From contig NZ_JADDRL010000058.1 in NCBI RefSeq assembly GCF_021538895.1, positions 1-57,931 of the forward strand: a DNA stretch of 57,931 nt, in the 5' to 3' direction. Positions 7,988 to 15,780 of the stretch are shown here, piece by piece (position 1 is the stretch's first letter; every line of letters starts with the position of its first letter). The notes beneath the pieces were generated by a model that did no database searches, was not told where the DNA came from, and saw only the letters and a list, made by a program, of their open reading frames with translations. The position numbers and the translations under genes are program-made. Source of the DNA: Streptomyces olivochromogenes. Lineage in GTDB: Bacteria; Actinomycetota; Actinomycetes; Streptomycetales; Streptomycetaceae.

Positions 7988-8977
7988 TCAGATGAGGCCG
8001 AGGGCGCGGACCGCGTCGCGCTCCTCCTCCAGCTCCTTCACCGACGCCTCGATGCGGGTGCGGGAGAACTCGTTGATGTCCAGGCCCTGGACGATCTCGT
8101 ACGCGCCGTCCTTGGTGGTGACGGGGAAGGAGGAGATCAGGCCCTCCGGGACGCCGTAGGAGCCGTCCGACGGGATGCCCATGGAGGTCCAGTCGCCCTC
8201 GGCGGTGCCGTTGACCCAGGTGTGGACGTGGTCGATGGCGGCGTTGGCGGCGGAGGCGGCCGACGAGGCGCCACGGGCCTCGATGATCGCGGCACCGCGC
8301 TTGGCGACGGTCGGGATGAACTCCTCGGCCAGCCACTTCTCGTCGTTCACGACCTCGGCGGCGTTCTTGCCGGCGACCGAGGCGTGGAAGATGTCGGGGT
8401 ACTGGGTGGCGGAGTGGTTGCCCCAGATGGTCAGGCGCTTGATGTCGGCGACCGTGGAGCCCGTCTTCTTCGCGAGCTGGGTCAGCGCGCGGTTGTGGTC
8501 CAGGCGGGTCATCGCGGTGAAGCGCTCGGCCGGCACGTCCGGGGCGGCGGCCTGGGCGATCAGGGCGTTGGTGTTGGCCGGGTTGCCGACGACCAGGACC
8601 TTGATGTCGTCCGCGGCGTGGTCGTTGATGGCCTTGCCCTGCGGCTTGAAGATGCCGCCGTTGGCGGAGAGCAGGTCGCCGCGCTCCATGCCCTTGGTGC
8701 GCGGGCGGGCGCCCACGAGGAGGGCGACGTTGGCGCCGTCGAAGGCCACGTTCGGGTCGTCCGTGATGTCGATGCCCTGCAGGAGCGGGAACGCGCAGTC
8801 GTCCAGCTCCATGGCCGTGCCCTCGGCGGCCTTCAGCGCCGGGGTGATCTCCAGGAGGCGCAGCTTGACCGGCACGTCCGCGCCGAGCAGCTGGCCGGAG
8901 GCGATGCGGAAGAGCAGGGCGTAACCGATCTGGCCGGCCGCGCCGGTGACGGTGACGTTCACGGGAGTGCGGGTCAT
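7988..8977 (-). CDS. mdh: Malate dehydrogenase
   Basis: This 329-residue cytoplasmic enzyme interconverts malate and oxaloacetate with NAD+, the last step of the TCA cycle. The N-terminal Rossmann motif GAAGQIGYALLFRIA, the mobile-loop arginines in GARPRTKGMERGD, the substrate-binding LDHNRA and the catalytic histidine in IWGNHSATQYPD identify the actinobacterial MalDH clade. Length is normal. It is monocistronic, with a strong terminator after it and a 372-bp upstream region carrying a palindrome that may bind a MarR-type regulator. sucCD, another TCA step, lies in the same window on the same strand. Confidence 0.97.
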   Translation of the reverse strand: MTRTPVNVTVTGAAGQIGYALLFRIASGQLLGADVPVKLRLLEITPALKAAEGTAMELDDCAFPLLQGIDITDDPNVAFDGANVALLVGARPRTKGMERGDLLSANGGIFKPQGKAINDHAADDIKVLVVGNPANTNALIAQAAAPDVPAERFTAMTRLDHNRALTQLAKKTGSTVADIKRLTIWGNHSATQYPDIFHASVAGKNAAEVVNDEKWLAEEFIPTVAKRGAAIIEARGASSAASAANAAIDHVHTWVNGTAEGDWTSMGIPSDGSYGVPEGLISSFPVTTKDGAYEIVQGLDINEFSRTRIEASVKELEEERDAVRALGLI

Positions 8978-9094
8978 GGCGTTCTCCGTATGACAGCTGG
9001 CGGTGGGGCGTCCCTGCCCCGGGGGTCCGGGATCCCGCGCCCCGGCTCGTGACCGGTGCCGCTGCGATGATCGATCACGGGTACGGATGATCGA

Positions 9095-9112
9095 TCTCTT
9101 GGCGTCAAGAGA
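9095..9112. promoter_or_regulatory. Palindromic operator candidate upstream of mdh
   Basis: TCTCTTG-GCGT-CAAGAGA is a perfect 7-bp inverted repeat with a 4-bp centre, 118 bp upstream of the mdh start. Read on the minus strand, the centre contains TTGACG, a possible -35 box, so binding would block transcription. Size and spacing fit MarR-family operators; TamR of S. coelicolor is reported to control mdh, but I cannot verify that this is its site. Confidence 0.5.
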
Positions 9113-9193
9113 GATCCAGCGGTCAGGCTATCGCGCCCGTGGGATCCCCGACGTCCGGGCTCGTGTGGCCCGTCCCACAGGGCGGCGAAAAAA

Positions 9194-9235
9194 GGCGGCC
9201 GCCCGTCCGGGAGAGGTGGAACGGAAACGGCCGCC
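9194..9235 (-). terminator. Terminator after the DUF2690 HTH gene
   Basis: GGCGGCCG (9194-9201) pairs with CGGCCGCC (9228-9235) across a 26-base loop. On the minus strand the stem is followed by TTTTTT. It lies about 115 bases past the stop of the upstream minus-strand gene. Confidence 0.5.
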
Positions 9236-9349
9236 GGTCGGGGGTACCGACTTTCCGGACTCCCGTGGGGGTACGGTTCGCGTGCCCACGATTCCGGCGG
9301 CCATGCCTGCTCACCGCGGTTTCTTTTTCTTTTTCCGGGTGCCGCCGCC

Positions 9350-10657
9350 CTACTGCGTGCACCCCGTCCGTCCCGAGGCCAGCGTCGCGCACGCCTTCAC
9401 CTCGGCCGCGTCCTTCACGGACACCATCGGCGTGTACGCGATGGTGTCGCCGGCGGTGGTGATGTCGCCCTTCTGCTTGACCTTGCCCAGGGTGACCTCG
9501 ACCCGGTCGCCCTGCGCGGCCCCGGTGATCCGCCCCCATGCCGCACCGCAGGTCTTGCTGTAGCGGACTTCGAGGACGGTCGTGCCGACGGTGGCGCTCT
9601 TGGCGGTGGTCACCAGGTCGCCGCTGCACCCCATGCTCTCCGCGTCCTTGCCGGTGCAGCCGGCGCCGGCGCACTTGACGCCGGGGGGCAGGTCGGGGTT
9701 GGCGGTGGCGGACGGGGACGGTGACTTGGCCGCCCCCTCGTGCTTCTTGCCGTCGCCGGGGCGGAAGAGGAAGAAGACGGCGGCGATGACGACGAGCACG
9801 CCGACGGCGCCCGCGAGGAACATCGTCACCCGCCGCCCGCCCCCGCCCGCGCCGGTGGCGGAGCCGCCCGGCCGCGGACCCTGCGGAGGCTCGCCGTACG
9901 GGCCCGGCGCGCCCGGAGTCCAGCCGGCCCCCGGCGCGGAGGACGGCGCCGCGGGAGCCGCCGAGGACGCCGAAGGCATCGACGACGCCGGGCCGGAGGC
10001 ACGGCGGCTCGCCTGTGACGGACCCTCGTACCCGGCCAGTTTCCAGGAGTTGGCGCCGCCCGCCGGGGACGCGTTGCCGCCGCCCGCCTGTGACGTGCGC
10101 GCCGCCTCCTCCCGGGCGTCGGCGTCGGGTGCCGTCGGCTGCGGCGGGATGGTGGGCGACACGCCCGCGGGACCGGCGATGCCGGGGGTCGCGGTCGTAC
10201 TGCCGCCCTTGCGGCTCGACTTGGTCCCGGTGGTCCCGGTGGTCCCGGTGGTCCCGGTGGTGCCGGTGGTCCCGGTGGTGCCGGCCGCCGGCCCGCCGAG
10301 GCCCGCCGCGGAACCGCCGAAGTCCCCGAGCGCGGCGCGCGCCTGGGAGATCCGGATCGCTTCCATGGTCATGTCGTGGCGCATCTCCGAACGGCTCCAG
10401 GCGCGCTCGGCGAGCTCCCACATGGTCGTGAGGTGGATGGGATTGGTGCCGGTGACCTCGGCGAGCGCGACGATCGCGCCCTTGGGCGCGAGGAGCCGGC
10501 CGCCCAGGTAACGCTCCCAGGACGTCTTGCTGTAGCCCGTGCGGTCGGCCAGCGCCGCGATGCCCAGACCGCTGCGGTCCACGAGCCGCCGCAGCTGACT
10601 CGTGAACTCCTTGACCTGCGGATCGAGTTCATCAGGCAAGGCTTTCCAACGAGGCAT
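9350..10657 (-). CDS. XRE-like HTH protein with membrane anchor and extracellular DUF2690 domain
   Basis: This 435-residue protein starts at an ATG (MPRWKALPDEL) behind a GAGGGGGG ribosome site. Residues about 10-75 are an XRE-like helix-turn-helix (LGIAALADRTGYSKTSWERYLGG). A long low-complexity linker follows with a (TGT)n tract and Ala/Pro-rich stretches. One transmembrane helix (VTMFLAGAVGVLVVIAAVFFLF, about 290) then leads to a cysteine-containing extracellular DUF2690 domain (about 330-435, including TCGAAWGRI). The layout suggests a one-component sensor that carries an extracellular signal to DNA or to an intracellular partner. The next gene upstream encodes the same HTH plus a membrane anchor without the sensor domain. 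Function is unproven. Confidence 0.85.
   Translation of the reverse strand: MPRWKALPDELDPQVKEFTSQLRRLVDRSGLGIAALADRTGYSKTSWERYLGGRLLAPKGAIVALAEVTGTNPIHLTTMWELAERAWSRSEMRHDMTMEAIRISQARAALGDFGGSAAGLGGPAAGTTGTTGTTGTTGTTGTTGTKSSRKGGSTTATPGIAGPAGVSPTIPPQPTAPDADAREEAARTSQAGGGNASPAGGANSWKLAGYEGPSQASRRASGPASSMPSASSAAPAAPSSAPGAGWTPGAPGPYGEPPQGPRPGGSATGAGGGGRRVTMFLAGAVGVLVVIAAVFFLFRPGDGKKHEGAAKSPSPSATANPDLPPGVKCAGAGCTGKDAESMGCSGDLVTTAKSATVGTTVLEVRYSKTCGAAWGRITGAAQGDRVEVTLGKVKQKGDITTAGDTIAYTPMVSVKDAAEVKACATLASGRTGCTQ
10223..10285. repeat. 9-bp tandem repeat coding for a Thr-Gly tract
   Basis: Seven near-perfect tandem copies of GGTCCCGGT (variants GGTGCCGGT) lie inside the DUF2690 HTH gene. On the coding strand they give Thr-Gly-Thr units in the linker. 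Length is likely to vary between strains by slippage. Confidence 0.8.
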
Positions 10658-10992
10658 TGTCGCCCCCCTCTTTTCCCCCGGTCGGTGCTGTTGTGTTCCC
10701 GCGCTTGTCCCCGTGTGCCGCGCGCGTTGGGCCCTGTACCAGTCCCCGTTCTGGCTACCCACAGGGATGTGCTCCCCGAGGGTCGTAGTTCCCGGGATGG
10801 GGGCGCACGGGAGCAGAAGGGCCCATTGGGCATGCACCGTTGCACGCCGACCGCTCCTCGGTCCACCGGACCGTCCCGATTGGACACGTTAGCCCGTTTG
10901 TGCGAAGCCCTCCGCGCCCGTACCCGAATCTGTCAACACATCGGCACAGGGGCTGCATATCCGTGACCTCGCACGTCACAGGGGGGTTCAGG
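10658..10992. other. Gene-free region between the two membrane HTH genes
   Basis: No credible gene. The stretch must hold the promoter of the downstream HTH gene. A minus-strand TTGACA (10931-10936) has no good -10 at normal distance, and GTGAC-N7-GTCAC at about 10962-10978 is a possible weak operator. Nothing else stands out. Confidence 0.5.
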
Positions 10993-11463
10993 TCACCCCA
11001 GGACCACAGCGCCGCCCACCGCGACGAGGAGCAGGACGAGCAGCAGCAGGACCGCGTAGAGCAGTAATCGGCCGGTCGGACGGGACGGGGACCGCTCCTC
11101 GGGCCGGTCCCACCACGGCAGGGTGGGGTCGTCCTCGTACCCCTCGTCGCCGTCGGGCCGTTCGGTCCCTTCGGGCGGCGTCGCGGGGCGGGGCCAGGCC
11201 TGGACGGCCAGTTCCCAGCGGACGGCGTGCCGTTCGGCGTCCGCGTCCTCCAGGCCGGCGACCCGGCACAGGGCGACGACGGCCTGCCGGGGCGGCGGCT
11301 GGACGGCGTTGAGATAGCGCTGCCAGGAGGACTTGCTGTACGCGGTGCGCGCGCCCAGTGCGACCAGGCTGAGGCCGGTGCGGTCCTTGAGGGTCCGCAG
11401 CTGCTCGACGAAGTTCCGTACCTCCGACGGGAGTTCCTGCGGCAGCGGCTGCCAGCCGCCCAT
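10993..11463 (-). CDS. XRE-like HTH protein with C-terminal transmembrane helix
   Basis: The 156-residue protein starts at the ATG 11463 behind GGAGG. It has the same HTH type as its downstream neighbour (LSLVALGARTAYSKSSWQRYL, residues about 28-48), then a charged linker and a C-terminal hydrophobic helix (LLLYAVLLLLVLLLVAVGGA) ending 5 residues before the C-terminus. It looks like a tail-anchored DNA-binding protein with no extracellular domain. The shared motif and tandem order suggest the two genes arose by duplication. The two may interact or compete, but nothing in the sequence tests that. Confidence 0.8.
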   Translation of the reverse strand: MGGWQPLPQELPSEVRNFVEQLRTLKDRTGLSLVALGARTAYSKSSWQRYLNAVQPPPRQAVVALCRVAGLEDADAERHAVRWELAVQAWPRPATPPEGTERPDGDEGYEDDPTLPWWDRPEERSPSRPTGRLLLYAVLLLLVLLLVAVGGAVVLG

Positions 11464-11741
11464 CGTGCACCTCCACGGCTCTTGCCCCGCGTCCTGCCTC
11501 GCGTTGCCGGCTCTGAGCAGGTGACGATGCCGGACGGCCGATCGGTTCCCGGGTCGGTGACAGGGCGTGGACCCCGTACCGGAACGGTCACCTCCGTGCC
11601 ACAGCGCGCTGACAGGAGTTGAACGGGCTGTCGCCGGTGCAGGAGTGTGGATCGCGGCGGCGGTCCGTCCCCGCTCGGGGGAGAGGGCGGGCCGCCGCCG
11701 TGTGCCGGACGCCGAGCCGGACATGTCCGGCCCGGCGGGCC

Positions 11742-12377
11742 CTAGTTGTTGTCCAGCGTGAAGTGCAGGGTGTCCTTCAGGAACGGGATCTCCAGCCACG
11801 GCTTCGGCTGAGCCATCAGGGCCAGCAGGACGATCGCCAGGCCCAGGACGCCGTACGTGACGATGTCGGTGAAGCGGGAGCGCACGGCGAGCATGCCGAC
11901 GCCGGGCAGCACCCAGCGCAGGACGGCGCCGGCGAGCAGCGCCGAGCCGACCACCAGCATCCCGAACCGGAACATGTCGAACGCGGTCAGCAGCAGGCCG
12001 ATGCCGACCACGGACAGCACGAGCAGCATCGGCCACTGCCGCGCGGGCGCCGGGGCGGCGCCGGAGGCGGCCCGGCCGCCGCCCTCGGGCCGCGCGGTGT
12101 CACGGGTGAACAGCGGGAATCGGCGCGTGGTGCGCCGCGGGTGTCCCTCGGCATCGGGCGCGCTGATCGCGTCACGCACGGTCGGCTCCGCCGGCTCCTC
12201 GCGGACGGTCCCCGCGGCCCGCTCCTCACGGACGGTCGACTCCGCCTTCTGCTCGCGCACGCTCGGCTCCGTCCGTTCCTCGCGGGCGGTCGGCTCCGTC
12301 CGTTCCTCGCGGGCCGCCGCCTCCGCCTTCTGCTCGCGGACGGTTCCCTCCGACTTCCGCTTGTCCTCAGCCGGCAC
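11742..12377 (-). CDS. DUF3017 membrane protein with a charged repeat N-terminus
   Basis: This 211-residue protein overlaps the 3' end of folD by 11 bases, implying co-transcription and coupled translation. The C-terminal half is a DUF3017 domain with about three hydrophobic segments (WPMLLVLSVVGIGLLLTAFDM, LVVGSALLAGAVLRWVL and TYGVLGLAIVLLALM). The N-terminal 70 residues are about seven imperfect repeats of 8-9 residues of the form V-R-E-Q-K-A-E or A-R-E-E-R-T-E-P, highly charged and probably disordered or coiled. DUF3017 genes usually follow folD in Streptomyces, but no function is established. Confidence 0.85.
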   Translation of the reverse strand: MPAEDKRKSEGTVREQKAEAAAREERTEPTAREERTEPSVREQKAESTVREERAAGTVREEPAEPTVRDAISAPDAEGHPRRTTRRFPLFTRDTARPEGGGRAASGAAPAPARQWPMLLVLSVVGIGLLLTAFDMFRFGMLVVGSALLAGAVLRWVLPGVGMLAVRSRFTDIVTYGVLGLAIVLLALMAQPKPWLEIPFLKDTLHFTLDNN

Positions 12378-13221
12378 TGCGCTCCGCCGCCTCGACCACG
12401 TTGACGAGCAGCTGCGCGCGGGTCATCGGACCCACGCCGCCCGGGTTCGGGGAGATCCAGCCGGCCACCTCGGCGACACCGGGGTGGACATCGCCGACGA
12501 TCTTGCCCTCGGCGTTGCGCGAGACGCCGACGTCGAGGACGGCCGCGCCCGGCTTGACGTCCTCGGGCCGGATCAGGTGCGCGGAACCGGCGGCCGCGAT
12601 GATGATGTCGGCCCGCTTGAGGTGGGCGGACAGATCGCGGGTGCCGGTGTGGCACTGGGTCACGGTGGCGTTCTCGCTGCGCCGCGTCAGCAGCAGCGGC
12701 ATCGGACGGCCGATGGTCACGCCGCGGCCGACGACCACGACCTCGGCGCCCTTGATCTCGACGCCGTAGCGGCGCAGCAGGGTGAGCACGCCGTTGGGGG
12801 TGCAGGGCAGCGGGGCCGGCTCGTTCAGGACCAGCCGCCCGAGGTTCATCGGGTGCAGGCCGTCGGCGTCCTTGTCCGGGTCCATCAGTTCGAGGATGCG
12901 GTTCTCGTCGATGCCCTTGGGCAGCGGCAGCTGGACGATGTAACCGGTGCAGGCCGGGTCCTCGTTCAGCTCGCGGACGACCGCCTCGATCTCCTCCTGC
13001 GTCGCCGTGCCCGGCAGCTCGCGCTGGATGGAGGCGATGCCGACCTCCGCGCAGTCGCGGTGCTTGCCGGCCACGTACTTCTGGCTGCCGGGGTCGTCCC
13101 CGACCAGGATCGTGCCGAGGCCGGGCGTGACGCCCTTCTCCTTCAGCGCCGCCACGCGGGCGGTCAGATCGGACTTGATCGCGGCTGCGGTGGCCTTGCC
13201 ATCGAGAATCTGGGCGGTCAT
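12367..13221 (-). CDS. folD: Bifunctional methylenetetrahydrofolate dehydrogenase/cyclohydrolase
   Basis: This 284-residue enzyme interconverts 5,10-methylene-THF, 5,10-methenyl-THF and 10-formyl-THF using NADP. It supplies the 10-formyl-THF used by PurN and PurH, both encoded about 1-3 kb away. Motifs seen are GSQKYVAGKHRDC with the catalytic lysine (about residue 54), QLPLPKGIDENRIL (about 98) and the cofactor loop VVGRGVTIGRPM. Start MTAQILDGK is normal and length is typical. It is followed by an overlapping DUF3017 gene. Confidence 0.97.
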   Translation of the reverse strand: MTAQILDGKATAAAIKSDLTARVAALKEKGVTPGLGTILVGDDPGSQKYVAGKHRDCAEVGIASIQRELPGTATQEEIEAVVRELNEDPACTGYIVQLPLPKGIDENRILELMDPDKDADGLHPMNLGRLVLNEPAPLPCTPNGVLTLLRRYGVEIKGAEVVVVGRGVTIGRPMPLLLTRRSENATVTQCHTGTRDLSAHLKRADIIIAAAGSAHLIRPEDVKPGAAVLDVGVSRNAEGKIVGDVHPGVAEVAGWISPNPGGVGPMTRAQLLVNVVEAAERSAG

Positions 13222-13270
13222 GCCCCCATCCTCGCGGATGACGGGGGCCTGGTTCCAATCCGGGTCCCGA

Positions 13271-13303
13271 TCATGAGCGCCTCATGAGCGCCTCATGAGC
13301 ACC
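13271..13303. repeat. Three tandem 11-bp repeats upstream of folD
   Basis: TCATGAGCGCC occurs three times in tandem (13271-13281, 13282-13292 and 13293-13303, the last with one change). They lie 50-82 bp upstream of the folD start. The 11-bp spacing puts each TCATGA core on nearly the same DNA face, suggesting a cooperative regulator site. Confidence 0.6.
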
Positions 13304-13316
13304 TCTTGATCAACGA

Positions 13317-13334
13317 TGTTGCACTTGCACAACA
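13317..13334. promoter_or_regulatory. Inverted repeat between folD and the small membrane-protein gene
   Basis: TGTTG-CACTTGCA-CAACA is an inverted repeat with 5-bp arms in an AT-richer stretch of the 269-bp divergent region between folD and the gene at 13491. It could be an operator or part of a promoter; the evidence is positional. Confidence 0.3.
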
Positions 13335-13490
13335 CATAGCGAATGCGGCTGGACAAGTAATAGTCGGCTAAAGAACGATGAGCACACAGTGCCGCGGGCA
13401 GTACCGGGGGGACGGACCGCATCTGTAGAACTCTCCTCCGAACAGTGCCGCGCGTCGTCCCCGCACTTCAGCGACGGAGGAAAGACCGCC

Positions 13491-14099
13491 ATGAGTTTTG
13501 GCGACCCGAACAACCCGTACGGCCCGCCCCAGGGCCAACAGCCCGGTTACCCGCCTCAGCCGCCGCAGGGCCAGCCCGGTTACGGCTACCCCGCCGCCCC
13601 TCCCCCGCAGCAGCCCGGCTACGGCTACCCCGCCGCCCCGCCGGTCCAGCAGTACGGCTACGGCATGCCGATGGAGATGCCGGGCCTGATGAAGACCTCG
13701 CGCGTGCTCCTGTTCGTGCTCGCCGGCTTCCAGATCCTGTTCGGTCTCCTCGCCGGCGTCGCCGTCGGTGCCGCGCAGGACGTCTCCAACGGTGTCGGCT
13801 CGGGCGACAGCACGGACAGCCTGGCCGGTCTGGGCTTCCTGATCGCGGGTCTGCTGCTGGCCATGGGCGCCCTCTCGATCTTCCTGGGCGTCAAGTTCAA
13901 GACCGGCGGCAGCGGTATCCGCGTCACCACGATCGTCTACGCGTCGCTGATGATCCTCGGCGGCATCGGCAACATCGTGAACGGCGCCAACGGCTCCGCC
14001 ACCTTCGGTGGCCTGATCTCCCTGGCCATCGCCGGCATCATCCTCGCCTCGATGGTCAACAGCGCGGCCTCGGCCTGGTTCAACCGTCCGCGGTACTGA
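13491..14099 (+). CDS. Small multi-pass membrane protein with Pro/Gly/Tyr-rich N-terminus
   Basis: The 202-residue protein starts at ATG 13491, with GGAGG about 10 bases upstream. The first 60 residues are a low-complexity tract repeating QPGYGYPAAPP units, as in many Streptomyces membrane proteins. Four hydrophobic segments follow: VLLFVLAGFQILFGLLAGVA, LGFLIAGLLLAMGALSIFLGV, VTTIVYASLMILGGIGNI and GLISLAIAGIILASMV. It resembles actinobacterial DUF4064-like proteins, but I cannot name the family with certainty. It has its own promoter region, shared with folD, and a strong terminator after it. Confidence 0.85.
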   Translation: MSFGDPNNPYGPPQGQQPGYPPQPPQGQPGYGYPAAPPPQQPGYGYPAAPPVQQYGYGMPMEMPGLMKTSRVLLFVLAGFQILFGLLAGVAVGAAQDVSNGVGSGDSTDSLAGLGFLIAGLLLAMGALSIFLGVKFKTGGSGIRVTTIVYASLMILGGIGNIVNGANGSATFGGLISLAIAGIILASMVNSAASAWFNRPRY

Positions 14100-14122
14100 G
14101 CCGGATCGACCGCCGCACGCAC

Positions 14123-14166
14123 TCAGGGCCGTGTCCCACCCCGGTGAAGGGGGGACACGGCCCTGA
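14123..14166. terminator. Bidirectional terminator
   Basis: A perfect 15-bp stem (TCAGGGCCGTGTCCC with its complement) and a 14-base loop sit between the 3' ends of the convergent membrane-protein gene and purH. There is no clear T-run; its position suits both genes. Confidence 0.85.
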
Positions 14167-14169
14167 TGC

Positions 14170-14211
14170 GTTGCCTGTGATCAGTTGCCGGTGATCAGCT
14201 GCCGGTGATCA
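14170..14211. repeat. Three tandem 14-bp repeats including the purH stop codon
   Basis: G(T/C)TGCC(T/G)GTGATCA occurs three times without gaps (14170-14183, 14184-14197, 14198-14211). The last copy contains the purH stop, so on the coding strand each copy begins with TGATCAC. It looks like a local duplication of the stop-codon region. Confidence 0.8.
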
Positions 14212-15780
14212 GTGGAAGAAGTGCCGCGTGCCCGTGAAGTACATCGTGACGCCCGCCTTCTTCGCGGCCTCCACTACCAGTTCGTCGCGGACCGAGCCGC
14301 CCGGCTGGACGACGGCCTTGACGCCGGCCGCGGTCAGGATCTCCAGCCCGTCCGGGAAGGGGAAGAACGCGTCGGAGGCGGCGTACGAGCCCTGGGCGCG
14401 CTCGGCGCCGGCCCGCTCGACGGCCAGCTTCGCGGAGTCGACCCGGTTGACCTGGCCCATGCCGACGCCGACCGAGGCGCCGTCCTTGGCGAGCAGGATG
14501 GCGTTGGACTTCACGGCCCGGCAGGCCTTCCAGGCGAAGGCGAGCTCGGCCAGCTCCGCGGGGGACAGCGCCTCGCCGGTCGCCAGCGTCCAGTGGGCCG
14601 GGTCGTCGCCGTCGGCCTGCAGCCGGTCGGTCTCCTGGAGCAGCACGCCGCCGTCGACGGCCTTGACCTCGACCGGGTTGGCGGGGGCGCCGGAGGCCTT
14701 GAGGACCCGGATGTTCTTCTTCTTGGCGAGGGCCTCCACGGCCCCCTCCTCGTAGTCGGGCGCGACGATGACCTCGGTGAAGATCTCGGCGACCTGCTCG
14801 GCCATCTCCTTCGACACCGGGCGGTTGACCGCGATCACGCCGCCGAACGCGGACAGCGGGTCGCAGGCGTGGGCCTTGCGGTGCGCCTCGGCGACGTCCG
14901 CGCCGACCGCGATGCCGCAGGGGTTGGCGTGCTTGATGATCGCGACGCACGGCTCGTCGTGGTCGTACGCGGCACGGCGCGCGGCGTCCGTGTCCGTGTA
15001 GTTGTTGTACGACATCTCCTTGCCGTGCAGCTGCTCGGCCTGGGCGAGGCCGGTGCCACTGCCGTCGACGTAGAGCGCGGCGGGCTGGTGCGGGTTCTCG
15101 CCGTAGCGCAGGGTGTTCTCGCGCTCCCAGGTGGCACCGAGGAAGTCGGGGAACGGCGACTCGTCGACGGGTGCGTACGAGGAGGCGAACCAGGAGGCGA
15201 CCGCCACGTCGTACGACGCCGTGTGCTGGAATGCCTCGGCGGCGAGCCGCTTGCGGGTGGCCAGGTCGAAGCCGCCGTCCTTGACCGCGGCGAGGACGTC
15301 GGCGTACCGGGCGGGGCTGGTGACGACGGCCACGGACGGGTGGTTCTTGGCGGCGGCGCGGACCATCGACGGCCCGCCGATGTCGATCTGCTCGACGCAC
15401 TCGTCGGGGGAGGCGCCGGAGGCGACGGTCTCGCGGAACGGGTAGAGGTTGACCACGACGAGGTCGAACGGCTCGACACCGAGCTCGGCCAGCTGCCGCT
15501 GGTGGTCCTCCAGGCGCAGGTCGGCGAGGATGCCCGCGTGCACCTTCGGGTGCAGGGTCTTGACCCGGCCGTCCAGGCACTCGGGGAAGCCGGTGAGCTC
15601 CTCGACCTTGGTGACGGGGACGCCGGCGGCGGCGATGCGGGAGGCGGTGGAGCCGGTGGAGACGAGTTCGACACCGGCCTCGTGCAGCCCGCGGGCGAGC
15701 TCTTCGAGCCCGGTCTTGTCGTAGACGCTGACGAGCGCGCGCCGGATGGGCCGCTTGTTGCTCTCGGCGGTGGCGGTCAC
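14209..15780 (-). CDS. purH: Bifunctional AICAR formyltransferase/IMP cyclohydrolase
   Basis: This 523-residue enzyme catalyses the last two steps of IMP synthesis. AICAR is formylated with 10-formyl-THF, then the ring closes. The N-terminal IMP cyclohydrolase domain is MGS-like (VSVYDKTGLEELARGL, then KTLHPKVHAGIL). The C-terminal transformylase carries KHANPCG (about residue 285) and the terminal FFPFPDG segment. The GTG start at 15780 overlaps the purN stop by 4 bases (GTGA), so the two are translationally coupled. Length is normal. The region after the stop carries three 14-bp repeats and a bidirectional terminator. Confidence 0.97.
   Translation of the reverse strand: MTATAESNKRPIRRALVSVYDKTGLEELARGLHEAGVELVSTGSTASRIAAAGVPVTKVEELTGFPECLDGRVKTLHPKVHAGILADLRLEDHQRQLAELGVEPFDLVVVNLYPFRETVASGASPDECVEQIDIGGPSMVRAAAKNHPSVAVVTSPARYADVLAAVKDGGFDLATRKRLAAEAFQHTASYDVAVASWFASSYAPVDESPFPDFLGATWERENTLRYGENPHQPAALYVDGSGTGLAQAEQLHGKEMSYNNYTDTDAARRAAYDHDEPCVAIIKHANPCGIAVGADVAEAHRKAHACDPLSAFGGVIAVNRPVSKEMAEQVAEIFTEVIVAPDYEEGAVEALAKKKNIRVLKASGAPANPVEVKAVDGGVLLQETDRLQADGDDPAHWTLATGEALSPAELAELAFAWKACRAVKSNAILLAKDGASVGVGMGQVNRVDSAKLAVERAGAERAQGSYAASDAFFPFPDGLEILTAAGVKAVVQPGGSVRDELVVEAAKKAGVTMYFTGTRHFFH

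Larger units (their letters stand above)
8978..9349. other. Gene-free region upstream of mdh
   Basis: This 372-bp stretch has no credible gene. It holds the mdh promoter region, a palindrome at 9095-9112, the direct repeat ATGATCGATC at 9067-9076 and 9087-9096 (exactly 20 bp apart), and the terminator of the membrane HTH gene at 9194-9235. Confidence 0.6.

Noticed and set aside
10223..10285. Nine-base tandem repeats that might suggest a CRISPR array
   Set aside because: Units are contiguous with no spacers, in frame, and code for a Thr-Gly linker in the DUF2690 HTH gene.
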